A stretch of 14,124 nucleotides of DNA. Source: Candidatus Dormiibacterota bacterium (GTDB lineage Bacteria > Chloroflexota > Dormibacteria > Dormibacterales > Dormibacteraceae). This document shows, in pieces, positions 1-8,211 of the stretch (positions within the stretch are counted from its first letter, which is position 1; every line of letters starts with the position of its first letter). Under the pieces are notes generated by a model that worked only from the letters and a program-made list of their open reading frames with translations, had not been told where the DNA came from and ran no database searches. The stretch lies in contig PLYD01000143.1 of the NCBI GenBank assembly GCA_003151665.1, positions 1-14,124 of the forward strand, read 5' to 3'. The translations under genes and the position numbers were made by a program.

Positions 1-1416
<1,416 letters not shown>

Positions 1417-1428
1417 AAGAGAGTTCCC

Positions 1429-2397
1429 GTGGAGCAACCCAAGAGGGGGATTCCCTCGTTCGAAGCGCGTCACGAGCTTGCCTTTGAGCTGGTGCACGCC
1501 ACCGAGGCCGCCGCCCTTGCCTGTGCCAGGTTGCTCGGCAAGGGCGACCCCGAACGGGTCATCGAGGTGGCCGCCGAGGCGATGCGCCGCGTGCTCGAAG
1601 AGAGTGGCCTATCGGGCACCGTGGTGCTCGGTCCGCGCAGCGACCCCTACTTGTCGCATGGCACATTGCTGTCCGGAGGCGATGCTCGCGTCGACTTTGG
1701 TCTGTTCCCAATCGAGGGCGCCAGCCAGGTCGCAAGAGGCTCGACCAACGCAGTGTCGATCGTCGCGGCGGTGGAGCCGGGCGGTTTCGCCCAGCTGCCC
1801 TCGATCCGGTACGTCGAGAAGATAGTGGCCGGCCCAGCTGCGCGGGGAGGCATCGATCTCGACGACACGATCGCCGACAACCTGAGGCGCATAGCCTTCG
1901 CGAGGGACGCTCGGGTCCAGGACCTCACCGTGGCCATCCTCGACCGACCCCGCCACCAGGACCTGATGGCCGAGGTGTCCGCGGCAGGCGCACGAATCCT
2001 GACCCTCGAAGAGGGTGATGTCGCCGGGGCCGTGATGGCGGCAGTCCCAGGTAGTGGCATCGATGCCGCGATCGGCATCGGAGGCGTGGATGCGACCCTC
2101 ATCGCCGCGTGCGCGATCCGCTGTTTGGGCGGCGAGCTCCAGGCAAGGTTGTGGCCGCGCAATGAAGAGGAGAGGCTCCTGATCGGCGACGCGGCCGGAC
2201 GCGTTTATGGCGCCGCGGACCTGGTGCCGGGGACCGACCTGTCAGTGGTGCTCACCGGAATCACTGGCGGGCCCCTGCTGCCCGGCGTCATGTTCGGCAG
2301 CGGATACGCCGAGACCGCCTCTCTTCTCATGTCCAGCAGGCACGCCACCATCCGCCGGCTGACCACGCGCCATCACACCCTCGGGGATTCCTGCTGA
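1429..2397 (+). CDS. GlpX-family (class II fructose-1,6-bisphosphatase-like) protein, probably catalytically inactive
   Basis: 322 aa, GTG start 12 nt after pyrG with a purine-rich GAAGAGAG upstream. The fold family is clear along the whole length: ELAFELVHATEAAALA near the N-terminus, FPIEGAS (93-99), RYVEKIVAGPAARG (127-140), RPRH (173-176), EEGDVAGA (194-201), GIGG (216-219), TGITGG and RHATIRRL near the C-terminus, all collinear with E. coli GlpX (336 aa). The catalytic set is not kept. Aligned by eye, E. coli Lys29 and Asp33 fall on Pro41 and Ile45. The GEGEIDEAP metal/catalytic segment is replaced by GPRSDPYL with about 4 residues lost. The metal Asp85 of DPIEGT is Phe93, Thr90 is Ala98, and Glu213 falls on Ala222. 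Only Glu88 (Glu96 here) remains. I infer that it cannot bind the usual metals, so it is a pseudoenzyme or has a new role. The frame is intact, so it is not a decaying gene. An active FBPase should exist elsewhere in the genome. Confidence 0.85.
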   Translation: MEQPKRGIPSFEARHELAFELVHATEAAALACARLLGKGDPERVIEVAAEAMRRVLEESGLSGTVVLGPRSDPYLSHGTLLSGGDARVDFGLFPIEGASQVARGSTNAVSIVAAVEPGGFAQLPSIRYVEKIVAGPAARGGIDLDDTIADNLRRIAFARDARVQDLTVAILDRPRHQDLMAEVSAAGARILTLEEGDVAGAVMAAVPGSGIDAAIGIGGVDATLIAACAIRCLGGELQARLWPRNEEERLLIGDAAGRVYGAADLVPGTDLSVVLTGITGGPLLPGVMFGSGYAETASLLMSSRHATIRRLTTRHHTLGDSC

Positions 2398-3566
2398 GGT
2401 TCCGGCCAAACCTTGTAGCTGTCGCGCTCGCGACAGCGTGCGTGCTGGCTGCATGCACCGGTAGCACAGCTTCCGGGCCTTCGTCAACAGCATCGGCCTC
2501 GTCAAGCCCTTCGCCCTCGCCCCAGGCGACCCCGCCACCGCCCTGCGTCAATGCGGCTCCGGCCCGCCGCGCCGGCGGTGTCACGTCGACCTACCCGGTA
2601 CTCGTCTTGGCCTCCGGCCTGAACGGACCGGATGACCTCCTTTACATGGCCGCCGATGGCACGGTCATGGTTGGCGAGCACGGCAATGGCCGCATCGCTG
2701 TCGTGGGCGGGGCGGCCCGGCTCACGCGACTCCCGCAGGTGATCGGCGAGGTGGAGGGTATCGCCAAGATCGACTCGACGATGTACGTCGCAGACCAGCT
2801 CCACAACCGCGTCGACGCGCTGACGAGCGGTGGCGTCCGCACGGTCCTTCAGCTCCAGCCGGATCCCAACGGCCTGAACCTGGACGGCATCGCGAGCACC
2901 GGAAGTCAGCTCGTGGTTCCAGACAGCCCGCACGGAATCGTCCTTCTGGTCGACCCGTCGGGGCACGTCGCGGGCCGGTGGAGCGGGTTCAGCCGGCCCG
3001 CCGGCGTCTGGGCCGGCACCGCCCCGTGGCTGATCGCCGACGAGAACGCGAGCGCCGTATACGCGCTGAAGACTGGCGGCGGTGTGACGACGGTTGCCCG
3101 CAACCTATCAGGCGTCGACGACGTCGGGCGCGACTCGCGGGGCCACGTGCTTGTCACCCTGCCTGGCCTGGGCATCCTCAGGGACGTGACGACCGGTGGG
3201 AACGTCGCCGCAGGGCTTCGCAATCCCCAGGGGCTCGACTTCGACGGCGCCCAGAACCTTCTCGTCACCGAGAGCGATAACGGCCGCGTGGACCTGATCG
3301 TGAGGACGTTCGCGCTCAGGGTGCCGGGGGCCGCTGTGCGCCTGCTGCCCGGCCAGGGCGTGTGCGTGGGCATTACGAGGGCCCGGGGATACGTCGCCCC
3401 CCTGAGCGTCGGCCAGATCACCGGCGCCACCGTGACCCGGGCGCCCAGCGGCTCTGGCTCTTTCGAGGTGCTTCCCCAGCCCTGCGCCGCCGCGGCCTGC
3501 ACGGTGTCGGTGATCGTCACCAGCCCGGCCGGTCGTGAGCTCGCTTACTTCACCTACCGGGATTAG
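2394..3566 (+). CDS. Secreted lipoprotein with NHL/SMP-30-like beta-propeller
   Basis: I choose the CTG at 2394, which overlaps the preceding TGA stop as CTGA. It gives 390 aa with a textbook lipoprotein signal: Arg2 and Arg4, a hydrophobic run (LVAVALATACV), then lipobox LAAC with Cys21. The first conventional start, GTG at 2442, would leave only MLAAC and no signal peptide, and no ATG/GTG/TTG lies in frame nearby upstream. A GGGG (2383-2386) sits 7 nt before the CTG. After Cys21 comes a Ser/Thr/Pro-rich linker to about residue 50. Then follow about six repeats of the NHL/SMP-30 kind, with a Gly-Ile/Leu turn, short strands and an xVADxxxxRV-type strand: residues about 77-106, 120-146, 163-190, 201-228, 240-270 and 276-306. 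Examples are YVADQLHNRV and LLVTESDNGRV. The C-terminal domain has Cys residues but no motif I recognise. Ligand or enzymatic role is unknown. It probably sits on the outer face of the membrane. Confidence 0.75.
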   Translation: MRFRPNLVAVALATACVLAACTGSTASGPSSTASASSSPSPSPQATPPPPCVNAAPARRAGGVTSTYPVLVLASGLNGPDDLLYMAADGTVMVGEHGNGRIAVVGGAARLTRLPQVIGEVEGIAKIDSTMYVADQLHNRVDALTSGGVRTVLQLQPDPNGLNLDGIASTGSQLVVPDSPHGIVLLVDPSGHVAGRWSGFSRPAGVWAGTAPWLIADENASAVYALKTGGGVTTVARNLSGVDDVGRDSRGHVLVTLPGLGILRDVTTGGNVAAGLRNPQGLDFDGAQNLLVTESDNGRVDLIVRTFALRVPGAAVRLLPGQGVCVGITRARGYVAPLSVGQITGATVTRAPSGSGSFEVLPQPCAAAACTVSVIVTSPAGRELAYFTYRD

Positions 3567-3600
3567 CGGCCCCATTTCGGGGGTATCACAAGTAGAGACC

Positions 3601-4488
3601 ATGGACGAACGGAACCCGTTTCCCCCTCAGGGAGGGGACTCTCAACCGCCTCCCCCTCCGATGTATCCGGTCACGTCTGACATCCCACCGGAGTCGCCCT
3701 ACCATTCGTCGCCGGCCCCGACGGCCAAGCGCAACCGTGGGCTGCTTGGTGGCCTGGGGGCGCTGCTCGTGGCTGCGCTTGCCTACGGCAAGTATGCGTT
3801 CCTGATCCTGGTCAAGATCCCGTTTCTGCTGACGGCAGGCACGGCACTGGTGAGCGTCGTTGCTTACTCCTTCCTGGGCGGCCCTTGGTTCGCTGTTGGC
3901 CTCGTGTTGATGATCTTCGTGCACGAGATGGGGCACGTCATCGAGATCCGCCGCCAGGGCATGGCTGCGACAGCGCCGATCTTCATCCCCTTCCTGGGCG
4001 CCGCCATCTTCCAGCGGTCGCACGCCCAGAGCCCGATGCGGCAGGCGCAGATCGGGATCGCCGGCCCGATCGCCGGAACCGTCGGGGCGACGGTGGCCCT
4101 CATCTTCTACGGGGAGACTCACTGGGTCGTCCTGCTGACGTGGGCGTACTACGGCTTCCTGATCAATCTCTTCAACATGATCCCGTTCGGGATGCTGGAC
4201 GGCGGCTGGATCCTGGCCCCGACGTCCAAATGGGTGCAGGTCGCCGGTGTGGCCTTCCTTGCTTTCCTGTGGATCACGGGGAGTATCAGCCCGCTGGTGA
4301 TCATCATCCTGATCCTCGGCGTCCCGATGGTGTGGCAGCGGTTCCGCAACAAGGCCCTGGACGCCTACCTGACGTCAGGTCCCGCGGCCCCGCGCATCGC
4401 GATGGGTCTGGCCTGGCTGGGCCTCGTCGCCTACCTAGCCTTCTTCTTCTTACAGGCTGAGCAGATGCTCACCCCGTTCCTTCGGTAA
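3601..4488 (+). CDS. Site-2 protease family (M50) membrane metalloprotease
   Basis: 295 aa from ATG 3601. An in-frame GTG at 3535 would overlap the lipoprotein gene and add 22 unremarkable residues, so the ATG is preferred. The N-terminal 40-45 residues are rich in Pro/Ser/Gln and probably cytoplasmic, ending in the basic AKRNR before the first hydrophobic segment. Several membrane segments follow, including about residues 48-62, 62-85, 93-108, 147-165, 180-195 and 210-245, plus one near the C-terminus. The zinc motif is HEMGH at 108-112 (His108, Glu109, His112). The third-ligand motif is NMIPFGMLDGG, with Asp200. Both are in the arrangement known for M50 proteases that cut within the membrane. 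It looks active. There is no PDZ or CBS domain, so it belongs to the short soluble-domain-free group. Substrate unknown. It lies 34 nt after the lipoprotein gene; a link between the two is only a guess. Confidence 0.85.
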   Translation: MDERNPFPPQGGDSQPPPPPMYPVTSDIPPESPYHSSPAPTAKRNRGLLGGLGALLVAALAYGKYAFLILVKIPFLLTAGTALVSVVAYSFLGGPWFAVGLVLMIFVHEMGHVIEIRRQGMAATAPIFIPFLGAAIFQRSHAQSPMRQAQIGIAGPIAGTVGATVALIFYGETHWVVLLTWAYYGFLINLFNMIPFGMLDGGWILAPTSKWVQVAGVAFLAFLWITGSISPLVIIILILGVPMVWQRFRNKALDAYLTSGPAAPRIAMGLAWLGLVAYLAFFFLQAEQMLTPFLR

Positions 4489-4516
4489 ACTCACACACTG
4501 ACCTGGAGATAAGACC

Positions 4517-4729
4517 TTGAAAGCACAGATTCATCCCGCCTTTTACGAAGACGCGCTCGTCACGTGCGTGTGCGGCAACACGTTCACGACCGGTTCGACG
4601 CGCAAAGAGCTCAAGACCGAGATCTGCTCCGTCTGCCACCCGTTCTTCACGGGCACGCAGAGGATCGTGGACACCGGCGGTCAGGTCGAACGGTTCCGCA
4701 AGCGGGCGGCAAAAAGCCGCTCCAACTAG
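4517..4729 (+). CDS. rpmE: 50S ribosomal protein bL31, zinc-binding form
   Basis: 70 aa, TTG start with GGAG at 4505-4508, 8 nt upstream. bL31 is a protein of the large subunit and bridges to the small one. The sequence begins [10 protein letters not shown] and has the four cysteines of the zinc-containing (C+) form: Cys17 and Cys19 in TCVCGN, Cys37 and Cys40 in ICSVCHPFF. It ends in a basic tail typical of the family. Forms lacking these Cys are used under zinc starvation, so a C- paralogue and Zur control elsewhere are possible but not seen here. Its stop TAG directly abuts the ATG of the DUF1385 gene. In Actinobacteria rpmE usually follows rho; here it follows a membrane protease gene. Confidence 0.97.
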   Translation: MKAQIHPAFYEDALVTCVCGNTFTTGSTRKELKTEICSVCHPFFTGTQRIVDTGGQVERFRKRAAKSRSN

Positions 4730-5689
4730 ATGCCGCTCCCGGGAGAGATCGCGGTTGAGGCGAGCTCCCCGGCAAGTCCGGTGAGCGCACCAAAGAAAGA
4801 CCAGTTTTTCTATGGCGGCCAGGCCGTCATCGAAGGCGTGATGATGCGCGGCAAGCGCCATTACGCGGTAGCGGTGCGCCTGCCCAAGACGAAGGAGATC
4901 GTCGTCGACCGCGGCGAGCTCAAGGCCGCCATCTACGTCAACCCGATGTGGAAGCTGCCGATTCTGCGCGGCCTCGCTCTGATTGGCGAGCAGCTGCACT
5001 TGGGCATGAAGACGCTCATCTGGTCCGCGAACATCAACGCCGGCGGCAACGAGATCACGATCGGCAAGAGGGAGATCACCGGCTCGATCGCATTCGCGGC
5101 CATCTTCGGCCTGGGCCTGTTCTTTGGCCTGCCCCTGTTGCTCGCGGGGCTCGCGGTACATCGGAGCGGTAGCTTCCTCTTCGTCCTGGTCGAAGGCGTG
5201 ATTCGCGTCGGGCTCGTGCTCGCGTACCTGTCGGCGATCGCGCTGCTGCCCGACGTGCGTCGCGTGTTCCAGTACCACGGCGCGGAGCACAAGACGATCA
5301 ACGCGTTCGAATCGGGCTGGCCGCTGGAGGTCTCCTCGGTCCGCCGGGCGAGCCTGCTGCACCCGCGGTGTGGGACCGGCTTCTTGCTGGTGGTGCTGGT
5401 CGTCAGCGTTGTCGTCTTCAGCGTGGTCGCGGTCTTTCACCCCAACTGGTTCTGGTTGGTGGCTAGCCGTGTGATCGCCCTCCCGCTCATCGCCGGCATC
5501 GGCTTCGAACTGATCCGTTTCATGGCGCGCCACCGGTACAACCCGGCGGTACGCGTGCTGCTGCTGCCGGTGTTGGGGACGCAGAAGTTCACCACGCGCG
5601 AACCCACCGATGACATGCTCGAGGTCGCCATCACCGCTTTCAACAGTGCCCGCCAGGGTGAGGAGGAAACGGCCGGAGCCGCAGCTTGA
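4730..5689 (+). CDS. DUF1385 (YqhQ-like) membrane protein
   Basis: 319 aa, ATG directly after the rpmE stop (TAGATG), so translation is probably coupled. The family signature motifs are clear: GGQAVIEGVMMRG (29-41), HGAEHKTINAFE (183-194) and HPRCGTGF (211-218). Hydrophobic segments lie at about 118-142, 149-173, 217-236 and 240-263, so it is an integral membrane protein with a soluble N-terminal part. The conserved His, Glu and Cys around 183-214 suggest metal or cofactor binding, but the biochemical function of DUF1385 is not known to me. In Gram-positive and related bacteria it often stands next to prfA and prmC, as it does here. The last codons form TTGA with the start of prfA. Confidence 0.9.
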   Translation: MPLPGEIAVEASSPASPVSAPKKDQFFYGGQAVIEGVMMRGKRHYAVAVRLPKTKEIVVDRGELKAAIYVNPMWKLPILRGLALIGEQLHLGMKTLIWSANINAGGNEITIGKREITGSIAFAAIFGLGLFFGLPLLLAGLAVHRSGSFLFVLVEGVIRVGLVLAYLSAIALLPDVRRVFQYHGAEHKTINAFESGWPLEVSSVRRASLLHPRCGTGFLLVVLVVSVVVFSVVAVFHPNWFWLVASRVIALPLIAGIGFELIRFMARHRYNPAVRVLLLPVLGTQKFTTREPTDDMLEVAITAFNSARQGEEETAGAAA

Positions 5690-6783
5690 TCGACCGGTTA
5701 GAGGCCATTGCCCGCCGGTACCATGAGATCGAGGCTGAGATGGCGCGCCCCGAGGTCGCCAGCGACCACGCCCAGCTGACCAAGCTGGCGCGCGAGCAGC
5801 GCACGCTGCGAGAGACAGTCGACAAGTACGAGGCGTACAAGCGTGCCCGCCACGAGCTCGAGTCGGCGCGCGAGATGCTGAAGCACGAGAAGGACTCGGC
5901 CGGGCGCGCGCAGGGCGCAGATTTGGAAATGCAGGAGTACCTGCGCGCGGAGGAGCGCCGTGCCGCCGCCGAAGTCGGTGAGCTCGACGAGCAGCTAAAG
6001 GTTCTGCTGCTCCCCAAGGATCCCAACGACGACAGGGACGTGGTCGTGGAGATCCAGGGCGCTGAAGGTGGGGAAGAGGCGGCGCTTTTCGCGGCCGATC
6101 TTTTCCGCATGTACTCGAGGTGGGCGGAGCGCAAGGGTTGGAAGGTCGAGGTGGTCGACGTCTCCCACAGCGAGAAGGGCGGCTACGACAAGATCGTGTT
6201 CGAGGTGCATGGTCACGGCGCCTACTCGCAGCTGAAGTACGAGGGTGGCGTTCATAGGGTGCAGCGTGTGCCGAAGACCGAGGCGCAGGGGCGCATCCAC
6301 ACCTCCGCGGCTACGGTCTCGGTCATGCCCGAGGCAGACCCCGTCGAGGTGGAGCTGAAGCCGGAGGACCTGGAGATCAAAACCTCGACCTCGCAGGGAC
6401 CTGGCGGTCAGAGCGTCAACACGACCTATTCGGCGATCCGGCTCACCCACAAGCCGACGGGTTTGGTGGTGAGCATCCAGGACGAGAAGTCGCAGCTGCA
6501 GAACAAGGAAAAGGCGATGCGCGTGCTGCGCGCCAGGCTTTACGAGATGAAGCTGGCCGAGCAGCAGGCCACACTCGGCGCACAGCGCCGCAGCATGATC
6601 GGGGGAGGGAACAGGTCGGAGAAGATCCGCACCTATAACTTCAAGGCGAACCGCGTGACCGACCATCGCATCAACCTCGACCTGCACAGGCTGGACCAGG
6701 TGATGGCGGGTGACCTTGATGAGCTCGTCGAAGCCTTGATCAACGCCGACCGGGCGGCAGGTCTCAACGGCTCGTCGACCTGA
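5686..6783 (+). CDS. prfA: Peptide chain release factor 1
   Basis: 365 aa, within the normal range for RF1. It ends translation at UAA and UAG. The TTG start overlaps the DUF1385 stop by 4 nt (TTGA), and a GGAG at 5675-5678 gives it a ribosome site with 7 nt spacing. Seen: coiled N-terminal domain 1 (about 1-105), the codon-recognition tripeptide P-K-T (196-198) in RVPKTEAQGR, which marks RF1 rather than RF2 (SPF), and the peptidyl-tRNA hydrolysis motif GPGGQ (238-242) with Gln242. The tail RSEKIRTYNFKANRVTDHR is typical. Gln242 is the expected target of PrmC, encoded 3 nt downstream. Confidence 0.97.
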   Translation: MIDRLEAIARRYHEIEAEMARPEVASDHAQLTKLAREQRTLRETVDKYEAYKRARHELESAREMLKHEKDSAGRAQGADLEMQEYLRAEERRAAAEVGELDEQLKVLLLPKDPNDDRDVVVEIQGAEGGEEAALFAADLFRMYSRWAERKGWKVEVVDVSHSEKGGYDKIVFEVHGHGAYSQLKYEGGVHRVQRVPKTEAQGRIHTSAATVSVMPEADPVEVELKPEDLEIKTSTSQGPGGQSVNTTYSAIRLTHKPTGLVVSIQDEKSQLQNKEKAMRVLRARLYEMKLAEQQATLGAQRRSMIGGGNRSEKIRTYNFKANRVTDHRINLDLHRLDQVMAGDLDELVEALINADRAAGLNGSST

Positions 6784-6786
6784 CAG

Positions 6787-7617
6787 TTGACAGTCCTCGA
6801 GGTTCTCAAGCTGGCCTCGGAGCATCTTGGCAAGCACGGGTCGGATTCGGCGAGGCTCGATGCAGAGGTGATGCTGGCCGGGGCGCTCGGGCTGCGGCGG
6901 CTCGACCTTTATCTTCAGTTCGACCGCGCCCTGTCTGAACCAGAGCTCAGCATCTTTCGCGCGCAGGTCGCGCGCCGCGCGCATGGAGAGCCTGTCGCAT
7001 ATGTGGTCGGCCACAAGGAATTCATGACTCTCGACTTCGAGGTGACGCCGGCAGTGCTGGTGCCCAACCCCGACACCGAGCTGCTGGTGCAGCTGGTGGT
7101 GGCGCGGGCGCGCGAAGCGGGGCGGCCGCTGCGGGTTGCTGATGTGGGCACAGGGAGCGGCTGCATTGCTATCGCCACCGCGCACTACTCGCCAGACGTC
7201 GAGGTGTGGGCGAGCGACATCAGCAGCGAGGCGCTTGAGGTGGCGGCCCGCAACGTGATCAAGAACGCAGTGGAGCCGCGCGTGCACCTCGCCTGCGGCG
7301 ATCTTATGCATCCGCTGCCGGGAACGTTCGACCTGGTTTGCGCCAACCTTCCTTACCTGGCGGCCGGCGTGCTTCTGCCAGCGGCGGTGATGGCGCAACC
7401 CAGCGTCGCGCTGTATGCCGAAGAAGGCGGCGCCGGACTTGTCATCAGGCTCCTGGAGGAGGCGCCCGCTCGGCTCAATCCGGGCGGACGCGTGCTGCTC
7501 GAGGTGGACCCATCGATCCTGCCATCGGTGCTCGAGGTGGCAGACCGCAACTTCGCCGGACGGCGCGTGCACCAGGACCTGGCCGGACACGAGCGGGTGG
7601 TTGAAGCGTGGTCCTGA
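6787..7617 (+). CDS. prmC: Release factor glutamine methyltransferase PrmC (HemK family)
   Basis: 276 aa, TTG start 3 nt after the prfA stop. The start is supported by the family-typical opening (TVLEVLKLASEHL..., then SARLDAEVML). It methylates the GGQ glutamine of RF1 and RF2 using S-adenosylmethionine. Seen: the N-terminal helical domain that recognises the release factor (1-80), EPVAYVVGHKEF, the lead-in PNPDTELL (usually PRPDTE), AdoMet motif I around Asp119-Gly125 (DVGTGSG), and the catalytic tetrapeptide at 187-190. That tetrapeptide reads NLPY instead of the usual NPPY. Asn187 and Tyr190, the residues expected to hold the glutamine amide, are kept, so activity is likely. It overlaps the next gene by 10 nt. 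Confidence 0.93.
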   Translation: MTVLEVLKLASEHLGKHGSDSARLDAEVMLAGALGLRRLDLYLQFDRALSEPELSIFRAQVARRAHGEPVAYVVGHKEFMTLDFEVTPAVLVPNPDTELLVQLVVARAREAGRPLRVADVGTGSGCIAIATAHYSPDVEVWASDISSEALEVAARNVIKNAVEPRVHLACGDLMHPLPGTFDLVCANLPYLAAGVLLPAAVMAQPSVALYAEEGGAGLVIRLLEEAPARLNPGGRVLLEVDPSILPSVLEVADRNFAGRRVHQDLAGHERVVEAWS

Positions 7618-8192
7618 AGCCGACGCGGTCCGGGCTGACCCGTGCCGCGCAGCTGATCCGCGGCGGCGGGGTGGTGGCGTTTCCCACCGACACTGTGTAC
7701 GGCCTCGGCGCCGCTGCCGATGACGAGGTCGCGACCAAGCGCGTCTACAGGATCAAGGGCCGGCCGGCTGGTCTGCCCCTGATCCTCATGGTCGCCGCGG
7801 AGTCGCAGCTGGAGGGCTGGGTGCACATCGACTCGCGCACTGAGGCGATCATCAGGCGCTGGTGGCCGGGGCCGCTGACGCTCATCCTTCACGCCAAAGG
7901 CGGCGGCACGCTTGGCGTGCGAATCCCGAAGCACAAGGTCGCTCTCGACCTGCTGCGCGCGGCCGGACCGCTGCTGACCACCAGCGCAAACCTGCACGGC
8001 AAGGACCCGGCGATGACGGCAGCAGAGGCCGGCGCGCTGCCTGGCGTCGCCGCAGTGCTCGATGGGGGGACGGCCCCAGGGGGGACGGCGTCGACGGTGC
8101 TCGACTTGACGGGCCCTGAGGCCCATGTGCTGCGCGAAGGCGCGATCTCGAAACCTGAGCTGCTGGGTCCGCCCCCGTCTCACGCCGGCTGA
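7608..8192 (+). CDS. Threonylcarbamoyl-AMP synthase (TsaC/Sua5/YrdC family), short form
   Basis: 194 aa, GTG start 10 nt inside prmC. It makes threonylcarbamoyl-AMP from threonine, bicarbonate and ATP, the first step of the t6A modification at position 37 of ANN-decoding tRNAs. Seen: FPTDTVYGL (25-33), the nucleotide-binding KGRP (50-53), WWPGPLTLIL (85-94), TTSAN (124-128) and GGTASTVLDL (158-167). Only the YrdC domain is present, without the Sua5 C-terminal domain, so it corresponds to the TsaC/YwlC length class. An in-frame near-repeat (GGTA twice at 153-161) falls in the usual GG-PGG-STV loop and is normal for the family. Adjacency to prmC is common in Gram-positive bacteria. Confidence 0.95.
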   Translation: MVLKPTRSGLTRAAQLIRGGGVVAFPTDTVYGLGAAADDEVATKRVYRIKGRPAGLPLILMVAAESQLEGWVHIDSRTEAIIRRWWPGPLTLILHAKGGGTLGVRIPKHKVALDLLRAAGPLLTTSANLHGKDPAMTAAEAGALPGVAAVLDGGTAPGGTASTVLDLTGPEAHVLREGAISKPELLGPPPSHAG

Positions 8193-8211
8193 CGGAGCTA
8201 GCATTCAGCTG

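Noticed and set aside
3570..3582. Small hairpin CCCC-ATTTC-GGGG between the lipoprotein and protease genes
   Set aside because: Only four base pairs and no T-run, too weak for a terminator.
3535..3600. GTG start for the M50 protease gene inside the lipoprotein gene
   Set aside because: The added 22 residues show no family feature, and the ATG at 3601 gives a more natural start. It is not fully excluded.
4486..4491. TAAACT as a -10 element for rpmE
   Set aside because: No -35 partner at suitable spacing, and the box is mostly the stop codon of the upstream gene.
5995..7590. A 531-codon open frame on the minus strand across prfA and prmC, and a similar 354-codon one at 4469-5533
   Set aside because: They lie exactly opposite well-conserved genes in GC-rich DNA, where stop codons are rare in the shadow frame. 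Their products are Arg/His/Asp/Leu-rich with no family motif.
8063..8090. Near-direct repeat of a GGGGGGACGG-type sequence in the sua5-type gene
   Set aside because: It encodes the ordinary Gly-rich loop of the TsaC family and occurs only twice.
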